A DNA stretch of 64,000 nucleotides from Endomychus coccineus (GCA_958510875.1 OY294067.1:136493726-136557725); one strand, 5' to 3'. Numbered from the stretch's first letter, positions 9,302 to 18,840 are shown. Numbers and translations are program-made. The notes: generated from the sequence alone by a model not told the origin.

Positions 9302-10885
9302 ATGACCGATAATTCGCCACCTGCATCCTCGCAAGAGCAACGACGATCGCAATCACCACACGACTCGTCTGCGGAAACAGAATTTGTACAAGAGTCAGCA
9401 ACAAGTTCAACCTCGAAGTCGTCTCGATCGCCTCTCGATCCTCTCGAACTACTACCGCAGCATAGTCGTCAGATGCCCATGTCTGTAATGCAACCACCGT
9501 CGCCGTCGTCACCACCACCAACAACACCGACGGAACCTACATCGGTAGTAACGCAACGACAGGGGACTAGGAAACGTACGCTTACGTCGACGCCACCGAT
9601 ATGCGAATCGAACGTGGAATCTACGAGCTCCGCTGCCGCGGTATCAACATATAGTACTGCATCGTCTGTGATGGATCACAAACGACTTCTCAAAGATAGT
9701 TACGAAATTTTCCGTCCTACATTTTTACAGCTGCCGCAAGCCGATCAGAAAGCGACGAGTGAAATAATTCGCCGTTCGGGTAGTATAATACTAACGTTCG
9801 CCCTACTCGAATACGGTAGAATTCATCGGCCGTCAACATCTCTGAAAATACTATACGACGACATATTCGGCAGCAGATACGGCGACGACGCTGACGACGA
9901 CACCGTTCCAGTCGAATTGCTATCGATAATTCGTAAGGTGTGCGCGGAAGCATCTCACGCCGGTTGCGTTTGCCGAAATTGGAAAAGAAAAAGGTCGCTG
10001 TCTTCCGCCGTATCGTCGGTAATAGCGGCGGCGGCGGCGGCAAGTGAACCGAGTACTAGTCGATATATACCACAGCATCCGTCCAAGAGGCCACGTCGTT
10101 CGCTCGAAACGAAATCGCCTCCTCCCAAAATGAATTATTTCGCCGCGCCGTTAGTGAGAACTTATGCTCGGGAATTGACCGTTCCACTGATCCGTAATTA
10201 TTTCTACGACAATCCAGACGGCGGAGATAGCGGTGACACTACGGACACGAATATATTTCTACGATTGACAAATTTGGCGATGAACGAAATTTCGTCTGCC
10301 ATTTTTGACGAAACCCTATCGTTCGATTTCGAATCGATCGTACGTCGATATTTTCTAGAGATGAAACGGTTCCGAAACGAATTCATACAGACGCGAGACC
10401 TCGACGACGCGAGAAAATATCAAATTACGATTCAAATCAACGTGTTAGTCAATAAGCTCGAAAAGAAATTGAAACTAGTCAAAGACGAATCTGACGAGAT
10501 TCCTAGTCAACGAGAAACTATCACGAAGTACGTCGACGATGTATGCGGACAATTCTACAGAACCGTCCCGAACGTATTGAATAACTTGGACAAGGTGTAC
10601 GAGGAAAATGTACGAACGTTGAGGTCTGTGTGGCGAAATCGTTTGTTAGAAATACACGGCAGCTATTTTCCAGAAGAAACGGGCGACATTAACGTCGTCA
10701 AATATTTATACGATTGTTTGTTGCGCGGAGATCATAATCACGACGCGATCACGAAAGAGGCCGACGTGATGAGTACAATTGCCACGGACGACGAGACGGA
10801 GAACGATGATACGCAAACTATGCTCAGCACTCTGGCCCATTCGATGATTATGAGAAAATTGAAGGATTTTTCCACAGGGGAATAA
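9302..10885 (+). CDS. Family-P paralogue 2 (527 aa)
   Basis: Clear paralogue of the gene at 6812-8650. Both have a Ser/Pro/Thr-rich N-terminus, then a conserved block (about 9670-9980) with the IIRRSGS core and an HAGCVCR motif. A linker with an Ala run follows, then a C-terminal domain (about 10,130-10,880) with a MNYFA start, a YQITIQINVLV helix and the LLRGDHNHDAITKEADVM region. The N-terminus lacks the Gln-rich exon of paralogue 1. The ATG at 9302 follows a 650-nt spacer, so an upstream exon is possible but none is evident. A GAT microsatellite and poly(A) signals follow (10,961 and about 10,972). The gene converges on the integrase gene, whose own signal lies in the same 121-nt gap. The function is unknown; tandem duplication suggests selection for divergence or dosage. 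Confidence 0.85.
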   Translation: MTDNSPPASSQEQRRSQSPHDSSAETEFVQESATSSTSKSSRSPLDPLELLPQHSRQMPMSVMQPPSPSSPPPTTPTEPTSVVTQRQGTRKRTLTSTPPICESNVESTSSAAAVSTYSTASSVMDHKRLLKDSYEIFRPTFLQLPQADQKATSEIIRRSGSIILTFALLEYGRIHRPSTSLKILYDDIFGSRYGDDADDDTVPVELLSIIRKVCAEASHAGCVCRNWKRKRSLSSAVSSVIAAAAAASEPSTSRYIPQHPSKRPRRSLETKSPPPKMNYFAAPLVRTYARELTVPLIRNYFYDNPDGGDSGDTTDTNIFLRLTNLAMNEISSAIFDETLSFDFESIVRRYFLEMKRFRNEFIQTRDLDDARKYQITIQINVLVNKLEKKLKLVKDESDEIPSQRETITKYVDDVCGQFYRTVPNVLNNLDKVYEENVRTLRSVWRNRLLEIHGSYFPEETGDINVVKYLYDCLLRGDHNHDAITKEADVMSTIATDDETENDDTQTMLSTLAHSMIMRKLKDFSTGE

Positions 10886-10914
10886 TCAATTGTAGCGGTG
10901 TCGTCGGATGATCG

Positions 10915-10956
10915 TTATGATGATGATCATGATTATGATGATGATGATGATGATGA
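10915..10956. repeat. GAT trinucleotide microsatellite
   Basis: Imperfect (GAT)n between the convergent stops of paralogue 2 and the integrase. Noncoding. Confidence 0.7.
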
Positions 10957-10992
10957 ATTCAATAAAACAACAAATAAAAATGTAAAATTCTT

Positions 10993-10998
10993 TTTATT
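10993..10998 (-). terminator. Poly(A) signal of integrase gene
   Basis: AATAAA on the reverse strand 9-14 nt past the integrase stop. Confidence 0.45.
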
Positions 10999-11006
10999 TT
11001 TCCACC

Positions 11007-13022
11007 TCACTTATTGGCACAGTTCTCGTTATTGTGACATTTCGAATTACACAAAATCTTATTCCTAACACAAGCGCACAATTTCGTTCCGCACTTTTGT
11101 CGACACCAACACCGTACGAATCCTTGTCCCGTACCGTAAGATTGAGCGATGGCCACCGAGCGCAAAGATATTTTCTTGTCGGGCACTTCGCTCGCATCGA
11201 TTAATTTCCGCTCACAAACGCCAAATTGGGAACGGCAATACAATTGCTTCAGTATACCGTTACGCGTACCCAATTGATACAGTCCGTCGGCGGCGTTTCT
11301 TCGTAGTATCACGGCCAACACGGCGCGAGCGTCACATTTCGCACGATCGACGTCCGGCACGGTTATACGAACCGTCGCACCCACCTCGACGGTAGGATTC
11401 AATCTGTCCGAGGTTTTCTTCATTACGATCGCCTGTCGTTTCAAACATGTTTTCGAATTCTCACGCTCACCGACGATTCGTTTCGTTTTCGCACACAACG
11501 AACACAATTTAAGCGTCACGTAGGTCGCGAGAGCAACGTCGTCGCTGTCTTCGTCGTCGCTGTCGTCGGTATTCGCAGATCCTGGCGACGGTAACGCGCT
11601 ACCTTGTACGCAAGAGACGTGCATCGAACATTTACACCGGTCACACTTATCCGTTGGCGTAAACACTTTTGCACATACCGAACACTTTTCGTTCGATGCA
11701 GCCGTCGACGACGTGGACGGCTCGTTTGTCGTGTCGTCGTCGTCGTCGTCGTTATCGCTTCCTTGCTCGGCGTTGTCGTTGACGTTGTCATCATCATCAT
11801 CATCATCATCGAAATCTTCACGATCGCGCGGATCTTTCTCGGTAGCAACCGCGATACGATCGCCGCGAGCAACGTAACTTCCGCCGAATTGTGACGACGC
11901 GATAACGTTTTCTAATTCTTCTTCCGTGCAAAGGATACGTGACAATTCTCGCGGAATGGGAATCGACGACAGTCCCATCTTCACCGGACACCCGAACATC
12001 GCTTCGTACGGAGACCTACCGATACCGGCGTGGTACGATCTGTTCTTCATCAATTGTACGAACATCAAACCGTCGCTCCATCTCGTCGTTCCGTTGTCGG
12101 CCATCCAAACGCTTATCATGTTCTCCACGTCTTGATTGGCACGCTCCACGCTACCCTGACTGGCGCTATGTCTAGGTTTACCGTGAACTATTCGGAATCC
12201 GGGGAATATAACGGTCAAATGTTCGATAATGCTGTTGCAGAATTCTCGACCGTTGTCGGATTGTAGAATATTGGGAGCGCCGAACAACGTGAAAATTTGC
12301 AATAGATTATAAGCCACTTCTTGGCCGCGTTTCGATTCTAACGCTCTCAGAATCACGAACTTGGTCAAATGATCCTGATACACCATGATGAACTTGTATT
12401 TACGATCTTTGGACGATTGTAGATCGATCAAATCGACTTGGCATCTGCTGTTGAACTCCGAGAACAGTAGCGGTCTTACAACGATATTTTTCTTTTCGCG
12501 CTTTAGCTTTTGCTGACAATTTTCACAGACGCTAATGAAATACTTAACGTCCGATTGCGTGATATTTTTGTAACGACGCGACAATTCCTTGTAGGTACGA
12601 ACTCGTCCTCTATGTCCCAACGATACGTGCGCGTCGTAGATGACGTCGAACAACTCGTCGTGATGCACGTAAAATAGTATATTCGTCAAACACGCGGCAG
12701 ACGAATCGATCGGTTTACTTTTCTTTTTCGACGACGACGACGACGACGACGACGCGCCTACCGGCTTGATCAGTTTATCGATACCGTTAACGCGCAACAC
12801 GTCGAATTGTCTCGTCAACCAATAATATCTAGGTGTTTTTTTAACGTTCGATTTTCGCAGTTTTCGAATCTCGTCGATTAAAGACAAATACTTTTCTTGC
12901 GATAAAGACACCGTGTTTGTTCGGACACTTTTTTCTTCCAATAAATCGTAGAATCTTTGCTTCATAACATCCTTATTCCTATCTGGCTTATCGGCGATTT
13001 TTTTCCGTTTCGACGATGACAT
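11007..13022 (-). CDS. KRBA2-type DDE integrase with PHD-like finger
   Basis: 671 residues from the ATG at 13022; the frame extends upstream through a GA/CT repeat but without an ATG. Domains in order: helical N-terminus, Ser run, HHCC zinc domain (H132, H137, C166, C169), retroviral-type integrase core with the catalytic triad D197 (in QVDLID), D256 (in QSDNG) and E293 (in GSVERANQD), then an Asp-rich linker. A C4HC3 set of cysteines and a histidine (about 447-510) fits a PHD finger. A Cys-rich tail (about 637-671) follows. This order matches the KRBA2-like integrases known from animal genomes, related to Ginger and gypsy integrases. The enzyme would cut and join DNA ends in the nucleus; the PHD-like finger could read histone tails. 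All three acidic residues are present, so it may be active. The codon bias matches its neighbours, so it is long resident rather than a fresh insertion. Next to it is an unrelated gene on the same strand. Confidence 0.88.
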   Translation of the reverse strand: MSSSKRKKIADKPDRNKDVMKQRFYDLLEEKSVRTNTVSLSQEKYLSLIDEIRKLRKSNVKKTPRYYWLTRQFDVLRVNGIDKLIKPVGASSSSSSSSKKKSKPIDSSAACLTNILFYVHHDELFDVIYDAHVSLGHRGRVRTYKELSRRYKNITQSDVKYFISVCENCQQKLKREKKNIVVRPLLFSEFNSRCQVDLIDLQSSKDRKYKFIMVYQDHLTKFVILRALESKRGQEVAYNLLQIFTLFGAPNILQSDNGREFCNSIIEHLTVIFPGFRIVHGKPRHSASQGSVERANQDVENMISVWMADNGTTRWSDGLMFVQLMKNRSYHAGIGRSPYEAMFGCPVKMGLSSIPIPRELSRILCTEEELENVIASSQFGGSYVARGDRIAVATEKDPRDREDFDDDDDDDDNVNDNAEQGSDNDDDDDDTTNEPSTSSTAASNEKCSVCAKVFTPTDKCDRCKCSMHVSCVQGSALPSPGSANTDDSDDEDSDDVALATYVTLKLCSLCAKTKRIVGERENSKTCLKRQAIVMKKTSDRLNPTVEVGATVRITVPDVDRAKCDARAVLAVILRRNAADGLYQLGTRNGILKQLYCRSQFGVCERKLIDASEVPDKKISLRSVAIAQSYGTGQGFVRCWCRQKCGTKLCACVRNKILCNSKCHNNENCANK

Positions 13023-13049
13023 TTCGTGTGACAAACGAGCGGAATAAAT

Positions 13050-13054
13050 TGGGG

Positions 13055-13098
<44 letters not shown>
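13050..13098 (-). promoter_or_regulatory. GA-repeat and TATA leader of integrase gene
   Basis: A (CT)n tract in gene orientation (13,064-13,098) is followed by an ATATATATA box (about 13,051-13,060) about 30 nt before the ATG. GAGA-type repeats next to a TATA suggest an insect Pol II promoter, as at the coiled-coil gene. Confidence 0.4.
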
Positions 13099-13102
<4 letters not shown>

Positions 13103-13142
13103 CGACGACGGACGGAACGGTTCGACACGTACACGTTCGCAC

Positions 13143-14864
13143 TTACAATAATATATCGTCGTCGATCATCAAGGCTACGAGACCGTCCATTTTCAACGAA
13201 GCGGGTAGGAAATTATCGACCGGACCGAGCACGGTACGTTTATCGGCAATTTTCAAGATTACGTTCAAATCGATATCGACCGTGACGTTTTGTAGAATTT
13301 GCAGCATCTGATTTTCCGTTTGCCACACTTTCGCTATCGTATTATTACTACGAATAAACTTTTGGGCGTATTTCAAGCTTTCGGTTAACGTTTCGCTGGC
13401 ACGCTGAGGCTTGTTTTTCATGATAGATAGAATCTCGTCACTCCCCTTCGCTCCGGAATCTATTATGGCTCTGCACACGTCGTCGTCGACGTTATCGGTA
13501 ACGAAAAAAGAATTCGAATCCACGTCCGCGTCGTCGTCGTCGTCGTCGTCGTCGTCACCGTTGGAACGTTCGAAAGCCATATCGTTGGCGTATTGCATAA
13601 AATCGTAGGCCGTCATACTGTCGTACAATTGGACTAAACACAACAGTACGTGATTGAAAATATCGACAGTCTTACTTTTCGTCCGTTTCCTTTTGTTACC
13701 CTTCGTATCGACGTCGTCACCATCGTCGTCGTCGTCGTCATAGCAAACGTTAGCGAGATATACGTATTTGAACACGCGACCCCATTTCGGATGGCGTTCG
13801 AACGACGTAATATTCTTTCCGATCTTATCGTGTAAACGGAGAGCGTGCGTCTGCGAAAATTCTATTCTCGTTTTGCCAAAGTAAACGTACATGTTAAGGT
13901 GACAATTTATACGCAACAACACTTCCAACGAAACGGCCTCGCTTACGATAACCGTTACGGTGGTCGTATCACCGTCGTTGTCCATGTTCATCGATTTGTA
14001 TCGTCCCGAGTGTACGCGCACACATCGTCCGTCGACCAGCACTATACTATCGGAGGTGTGTATGCTATAATAACAAATGACGGGATCTCGCTTGAATATT
14101 AATACGACGCGAAACCTGTTCAGATCGTCGACGAGTCCGGGAAAAATTTCGTATGGAATCCCGATTTGATCGATCGTCATGTCGGACGTCGCCGGTAGCA
14201 CGGTACACCGAAAAGTAAAATGATATCGACCGGGCGAAGCTTCCTGCTTCACGAAACTTCTACGTCCTTGCGTTTGCTCTCTCACCGACTTGTTGAGCAA
14301 ATCGCAATTCTTCACGGTCTTCTCCAATTTCAGCATGTCCGCAGCGTCGATGTGATCGATCGGTGTTTTTGACGTTTCAATTTTATAGATACGATTGACG
14401 AGAGTGAAATACGGCTCGGTCAGTTGTTTCCATTGAGGCGTCACCCAGATGCGTCGCTTGCCGTAACGATATCGACACTTTATAATGGCCGGACCCAGCG
14501 ATTTGATGAACGTCAATAGTTTGTAGAGACGCTTCTCGTTCCGTCGAAATACATCTCGGCAATTCGAACAACTGTTTGCGTGCGATTTCATCCGCTTACG
14601 GGCGTTATTCACCGAACTGTTGCTGTTATTTAACGATCGCAAAATTTTCGCCAACGCCCGAAATTCGTCCCATTCTAACAGGTTCCGGTCGGGACCCGTT
14701 TTCAACACACGCGTATCGTTCGTTTCGTCAATTTCCATGTTGTTCTCCAATTCGATCACGTTGTCCACGATTTCGTACGAATCCAAAGGTTGTCTATTTC
14801 TTCGACGTAGCGGCGTCTTACCCGGTGTTGACGATAACGACGAGGACGACGGTAGTAACGACAT
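13143..14864 (-). CDS. Unknown 573-aa protein
   Basis: Not recognised. The ATG at 14864 is chosen; the frame runs 13 codons further upstream without an ATG. A Ser-rich N-terminus leads to a helical segment containing CSNC (possible zinc site with a nearby Arg/Lys cluster). A folded region with many beta-type segments follows (about 14,230-13,790). Two Asp runs (about 13,715-13,745 and 13,520-13,560) flank a helical stretch, and the C-terminus is hydrophobic. The stop lies 120 nt from the integrase ATG, on the same strand, so the two could share control. Base composition and Asp triplet runs are like the rest of the block. There is no membrane span or enzyme motif. It could be structural or regulatory. 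Confidence 0.78.
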   Translation of the reverse strand: MSLLPSSSSLSSTPGKTPLRRRNRQPLDSYEIVDNVIELENNMEIDETNDTRVLKTGPDRNLLEWDEFRALAKILRSLNNSNSSVNNARKRMKSHANSCSNCRDVFRRNEKRLYKLLTFIKSLGPAIIKCRYRYGKRRIWVTPQWKQLTEPYFTLVNRIYKIETSKTPIDHIDAADMLKLEKTVKNCDLLNKSVREQTQGRRSFVKQEASPGRYHFTFRCTVLPATSDMTIDQIGIPYEIFPGLVDDLNRFRVVLIFKRDPVICYYSIHTSDSIVLVDGRCVRVHSGRYKSMNMDNDGDTTTVTVIVSEAVSLEVLLRINCHLNMYVYFGKTRIEFSQTHALRLHDKIGKNITSFERHPKWGRVFKYVYLANVCYDDDDDDGDDVDTKGNKRKRTKSKTVDIFNHVLLCLVQLYDSMTAYDFMQYANDMAFERSNGDDDDDDDDDADVDSNSFFVTDNVDDDVCRAIIDSGAKGSDEILSIMKNKPQRASETLTESLKYAQKFIRSNNTIAKVWQTENQMLQILQNVTVDIDLNVILKIADKRTVLGPVDNFLPASLKMDGLVALMIDDDILL

Positions 14865-15059
14865 CGTCACGTCGAGCGTTACGGGGGAAAAAAAAAGTAT
14901 CAATCCGGAAACACGTCGTTACAGAGTGAAATACTCGACTGAATAATAAAAAAAACTTAAACTTCAATATCGTTTATTACAATTCATAATTTGTGTGGTC
15001 GTGAGTGGGGGTGGGGCGTGGAGGTGACCGAGGAGGCGGTTCGCACAAATGAACGCGTG

Positions 15060-15593
15060 TTACTGTTCGGCGAGAATAGTCCATTTGAAATAATCTCTAT
15101 CGGTAACTAACGAAAATTTCGAACGTCGGATCGAAAACCACTCTCGGACAAACGGATACGAAGTGGCATCTAATACGAAAATATTCCGAGCTCTTTTCGT
15201 GGCAATCGATCCCTGCAACCATTCCAAAAACGAATTCATATATCTGATTATCGAAATATTCTCGATGGCTAACGATTTCTCTATCGTATCTTTTCCGATA
15301 GTCCTCTGCCTTTGTTGGGGATTCATACAAGCCAACAACACGTAACACGTCGAATATTTCACAAACATTTCGGTAATAACGTTGTTATTGATGGTTTCCA
15401 TAGTCGAACAACCGTCGATTATTATCAAGCCTTTTACAGACTTCGGAGAATTTACATACAATTCGCGCATAACATGATACGTAGCAGGGTAATAGTTATC
15501 GACTATCGAATTGTAATTGAACGACGGCCACGGTGAGAATTCGTCATCGCTATAAGTTTCCTTCAATTGCTGGAAAAGAGAAGAGCTATCCAT
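15060..15593 (-). CDS. Unknown 177-aa protein
   Basis: Not recognised. The ATG at 15593 is used; the frame starts slightly earlier but only with a GTG. The protein has alternating hydrophobic strands (GLIIIDG, TCYVLLACM, NIFVLDATSY) and helices, a pattern like a small Rossmann-type alpha/beta fold. There is no P-loop and no obvious catalytic motif. A reverse-strand AATAAA lies at 14,973-14,978, beyond the stop. Upstream, a truncated Fanzor relic (15,697-15,822) separates it from the divergent tyrosine recombinase gene. An alpha/beta nucleotide-binding or nuclease-like role is possible but unsupported. Confidence 0.68.
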   Translation of the reverse strand: MDSSSLFQQLKETYSDDEFSPWPSFNYNSIVDNYYPATYHVMRELYVNSPKSVKGLIIIDGCSTMETINNNVITEMFVKYSTCYVLLACMNPQQRQRTIGKDTIEKSLAIENISIIRYMNSFLEWLQGSIATKRARNIFVLDATSYPFVREWFSIRRSKFSLVTDRDYFKWTILAEQ

Positions 15594-15696
15594 GATGGTA
15601 GACACACAGATACCGACCGCTCACTAACACGACTACTCGACATACGAAATTTCTCTGCTGGAAATCTCACGGAACGACTTCAATTCAGTTATAGAC

Positions 15697-15821
15697 ATCG
15701 ACGCGATAAATGTTACGTTATATGTGTAGACGAGTATCCCACCACTCAATCTCGTTCGAAATGTTTATAAGGGTGAAATTCGTATCTCATGGCGGTCACG
15801 TGTTGGCGGTGAACGGGTTAA
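15697..15821 (+). pseudogene. Deleted Fanzor relic ending at TTAA
   Basis: Matches the Fanzor gene at 19285-21258 near its RuvC-II segment (VDEY motif), then jumps directly to the last residues (KGEIRIS-like). The intervening zinc finger and RuvC-III are deleted. After the stop-equivalent, the conserved tail continues to GGG followed by TTAA (15,818-15,821). Cannot encode a nuclease. Confidence 0.7.
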
Positions 15822-15847
15822 ATAAAACGCTATTCACGATATAAGAG

Positions 15848-17161
15848 ATGGCAGAAACGCATACACCGCTCACCACTCAACAATCACGACAGCGTACCAT
15901 TCTCTATCGTATAAACGTTGAAACTGACAGCCGCTGTATCATACACACCGAGCAAAACATCGGAAGGAAATGTGAATGTAAAGTCCGGGTGATACGTGAC
16001 GAATCGGTTGATGTCGATCCGTCTTCTCACTCGTCCCCTTCGTGCTCAACGACCACCAAGTCGTTACCCGCCGCCGCCGCGTTGTCTCATATGAAATACA
16101 TCAACCTATTGAACGGCAACTATTCTCTCGTATCTTTCGTCGATTTCGTCAAGTATCTCACCCTATATCGGAAGCGACCGTTGCGAATGACGTACGTCAA
16201 GAAAATTTTAACGACTATAGTAACGTATCTGAAAAATACCGACCAGTTGGACGCTTACTTGTCATCGGACGATCGACAACGTCTTTTCGACCGGTTCGGT
16301 ATGCTTTCATACAAACATCTCGAATACGGAGTTCAAAAAGATCTCCACGTCCTATCGAAAAATCACCAACGTCGCATCTTGTCGCTGAACAAACAACGTC
16401 AATTGGTATTCTCTGACGATTCCGTCAAACGAATGTTATCTTGGTGTATCGAAACGCTGAAGAATCATCATCAAAAGTGGCGGCGGCAGCAGCAGCAACA
16501 GCGACAACGACAACGAACTACCGATCCATCAGACAACTTTTTATTTTCGTCTTCCATTTCGTCGCTCACACCAAACGACGATTCACCGATGAAATCTCCG
16601 TCGCGTGCGATCGCGAAACTGTACATAGCCGATATCGTTTTCAGCACGTTATTCGTATTGTCATATTTTACGGGAGCTCGTATGATAGCTTCCCTGTATA
16701 GTCTGAGTCGGAACGAATACGAAGAGTTACTGAATAAAGGTCAGATAGATGCGATAGGAAAACGTGATGTAGTTTTTACGATTTTCCTCGTGTCCGACAT
16801 ACGCAAAAAGTACCACGATTTATTTCATTTGATCCTCGACATACATGCCACGTTCGGCGACAAGAATGTCTCAGACGACGTGCCGTTCCTTACGCTATAC
16901 TCGTCGAAAAAGCAATTACATTTGCGTTTCGATCGTTTATATCGTCTGTTATTCGGAAAAGATCGTCCACATTGGATACGATGGCACGCGTCAAGGCGTT
17001 GGTTTTTGGGTAAAATATTTTCCAAGTACGGTGTGAAACATGCATCACGAGCGATCGGGCATAAAAGTATCAAAACAACGATGAGATACGTTCAACTTTC
17101 GACTCACGATGACGACGTACACGACAAATTGGATAAAACATTTCAACACGTCTTGGAATGA
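15848..17161 (+). CDS. Tyrosine recombinase/integrase
   Basis: 437 residues. The C-terminal half has the tyrosine-recombinase signature: R278 in TGAR, a candidate beta-hairpin Lys near 305, H380-A-S-R383 (HxxR), H405 in IGHKSIKTT and nucleophile Y414 in MRYVQ. The N-terminal part has a possible Cys/His cluster (about 30-44), a helical core-binding-like domain (about 80-205) and a Gln/Arg linker. Such enzymes integrate, excise or resolve circular DNA through a 3'-phosphotyrosine link. Relatives occur in large insect DNA viruses (VLF-1 and nudivirus integrases), Cryptons and phages; I cannot choose among them. All catalytic positions are filled, so activity is plausible. The ATG at 15848 follows the Fanzor relic by 26 nt. 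Downstream lies the first repeat region, a natural place for a recombination site. Confidence 0.88.
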   Translation: MAETHTPLTTQQSRQRTILYRINVETDSRCIIHTEQNIGRKCECKVRVIRDESVDVDPSSHSSPSCSTTTKSLPAAAALSHMKYINLLNGNYSLVSFVDFVKYLTLYRKRPLRMTYVKKILTTIVTYLKNTDQLDAYLSSDDRQRLFDRFGMLSYKHLEYGVQKDLHVLSKNHQRRILSLNKQRQLVFSDDSVKRMLSWCIETLKNHHQKWRRQQQQQRQRQRTTDPSDNFLFSSSISSLTPNDDSPMKSPSRAIAKLYIADIVFSTLFVLSYFTGARMIASLYSLSRNEYEELLNKGQIDAIGKRDVVFTIFLVSDIRKKYHDLFHLILDIHATFGDKNVSDDVPFLTLYSSKKQLHLRFDRLYRLLFGKDRPHWIRWHASRRWFLGKIFSKYGVKHASRAIGHKSIKTTMRYVQLSTHDDDVHDKLDKTFQHVLE

Positions 17162-17452
17162 CTTCATTTGGCGGGATCGATGCTGCCATCTGTCGGTGTA
17201 TGATATGAACTGATTTGATTGGGAGCAGTGATCGTCTTGGCGACACCTATCGGGAAAACAATATATCGAATGTCTACCATAGATGTCTCACATAGTTCAC
17301 GGAAAATACTAAATCTGTGGATGGGGTGGGTTTAATATTGTACAATCTAACCTCAATCGACTTCGCTCTCAGAACTCTGAATTGAATCTGATCAAAATTT
17401 TACCCCTTCTACCGTGATTTTCGTCAGAAATTAGTAGAATTTAGGATTTTCG

Positions 17453-17520
17453 TGACGTCAAACGGCTCTAGTCCAATGAGAATCGAGTATTCACTCAGCT
17501 GACCCCAAATTAACTATATA
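17453..17520 (+). promoter_or_regulatory. CRE-CCAAT-TATA promoter, copy 1
   Basis: Full CRE palindrome TGACGTCA at 17,453-17,460, CCAAT at 17,473-17,477 and TATATAAT at 17,515-17,522, in correct order and spacing for a Pol II promoter firing rightwards. The elements are conserved at 22,108-22,177. The transcript would start near 17,545, just before the inverted-repeat segment. Confidence 0.5.
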
Positions 17521-17548
17521 ATCAGAGAGCTCCACGCGCGCGAACATA

Positions 17549-17610
17549 AACCTCCTTGACCAGAGTAAGAACAACGTAGTAGTAAGAAGGAGCAGGCCGT
17601 CGCGGAGGTT
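17549..17610 (+). ncRNA. Candidate structured RNA or hairpin, copy 1
   Basis: A 62-nt segment bounded by AACCTCC and GGAGGTT, with nested CTCCTT/AAGGAG pairing inside. It is identical in the second unit (22,204-22,265), although the bases just upstream differ. It lies right after the predicted promoter. It could be an RNA structure, an origin hairpin or a protein-binding site. Confidence 0.35.
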
Positions 17611-17799
17611 ATATATATAATATATATATATTATATATATAGGGGTGCAGGGGTGCTATGGGGGTACGTGGAGCCCCCTTGACTGTTTAAACTTGGCGTT
17701 AGCTTCTCGCGAGAACTGAAAGTTGCTTTCCACAATTTTCGTTGCCCCCGTGATACGTCACGTCTACGTCACGTGATGACGAGTCATAGCTGCAAATGT

Positions 17800-18840
17800 T
17801 TTTGCACCTCGAAGAAATCCGCCGATGGATTTCGTTCCAACAAATTTTACTCGCGACGAAACTGTTTCTCGACAGAGCTAGTGCGCATGACGAGGAACTT
17901 TAAGTTTGGAGACTCGTTCGACGAGAGTTTCGTTCAAAGTTTTTGTAGCTCGAAAAAATCCACCGGTGAGATTTCGTTTCAACAAATTTCATTCGAGGCA
18001 AAACTGTTTCTCGACGGAGCTAGTGCGCATGACGAGGAACTTTAAGTTTGGAGACTCGTTCGACGAGAGTTTCGTTCAAAGTTTTTGTAGCTCGAAAAAA
18101 TCCACCGGTGAGATTTCGTTTCAACAAATTTCATTCGAGGCAAAACTGTTTCTCGACGGAGCTAGTGCGCATGACGAGGAACTTTAAGTTTGGAGACTCG
18201 TTCGACGAGAGTTTCGTTCAAAGTTTTTGTAGCTCGAAGAAATCCACCGGTGAGATTTCGTTTCAACAAATTTCATTCGAGGCAAAACTGTTTCTCGACG
18301 GAGCTAGTGCGCATGACGAGGAACTTTAAGTTTGGAGACTCGTCCGACGAGAGTTTCGTTCAAAGTTTTTGTAGCTCGAAGAAATCCACCGGTGAGATTT
18401 CGTTTCAACAAATTTCATTCGAGGCAAAACTGTTTCTCGACGGAGCTAGTGCGCATGACGAGGAACTTTAAGTTTGGAGACTCGTTCGACGAGAGTTTCG
18501 TTCAAAGTTTTTGTAGCTCGAAGAAATCCACCGGTGAGATTTCGTTTCAACAAATTTCATTCGAGGCAAAACTGTTTCTCGACGGAGCTAGTGCGCATGA
18601 CGAGGAACTTTAAGTTTGGAGACTCGTTCGACGAGAGTTTCGTTTAAAGTTTTTGTAGCTCGAAGAAATTCACCGGTGAGATTTCGTTTCAACAAATTTC
18701 ATTCGAGGCAAAACTGTTTCTTGACGGAGCTAGTGCGCATGACGAGGAACTTTAAATTTGGTGACTCGTTCGACGAGAGTTTCGTTCAAAGTTTTTGCAG
18801 CTCGAAGAAATTTGCCGGTAGTGTGTCGAAAATCAGTTTT
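17800..18840. repeat. 142-bp tandem array
   Basis: About seven near-identical copies, period 142 (for example equivalent points at 17,906, 18,048, 18,190, 18,332). Each copy contains short inverted motifs such as TCGTTCGACGA. End copies are diverged; central copies are almost identical, suggesting recent homogenisation. Confidence 0.9.

Noticed and set aside
11516..11894. ORFs on both strands across the Asp-rich region of the integrase
   Set aside because: Triplet repeats stay open in several frames; the integrase frame has clear domains on either side.
17800..18840. CRISPR array
   Set aside because: Repeat and spacer are not distinct: the whole 142-bp unit is conserved, and the setting is eukaryotic.
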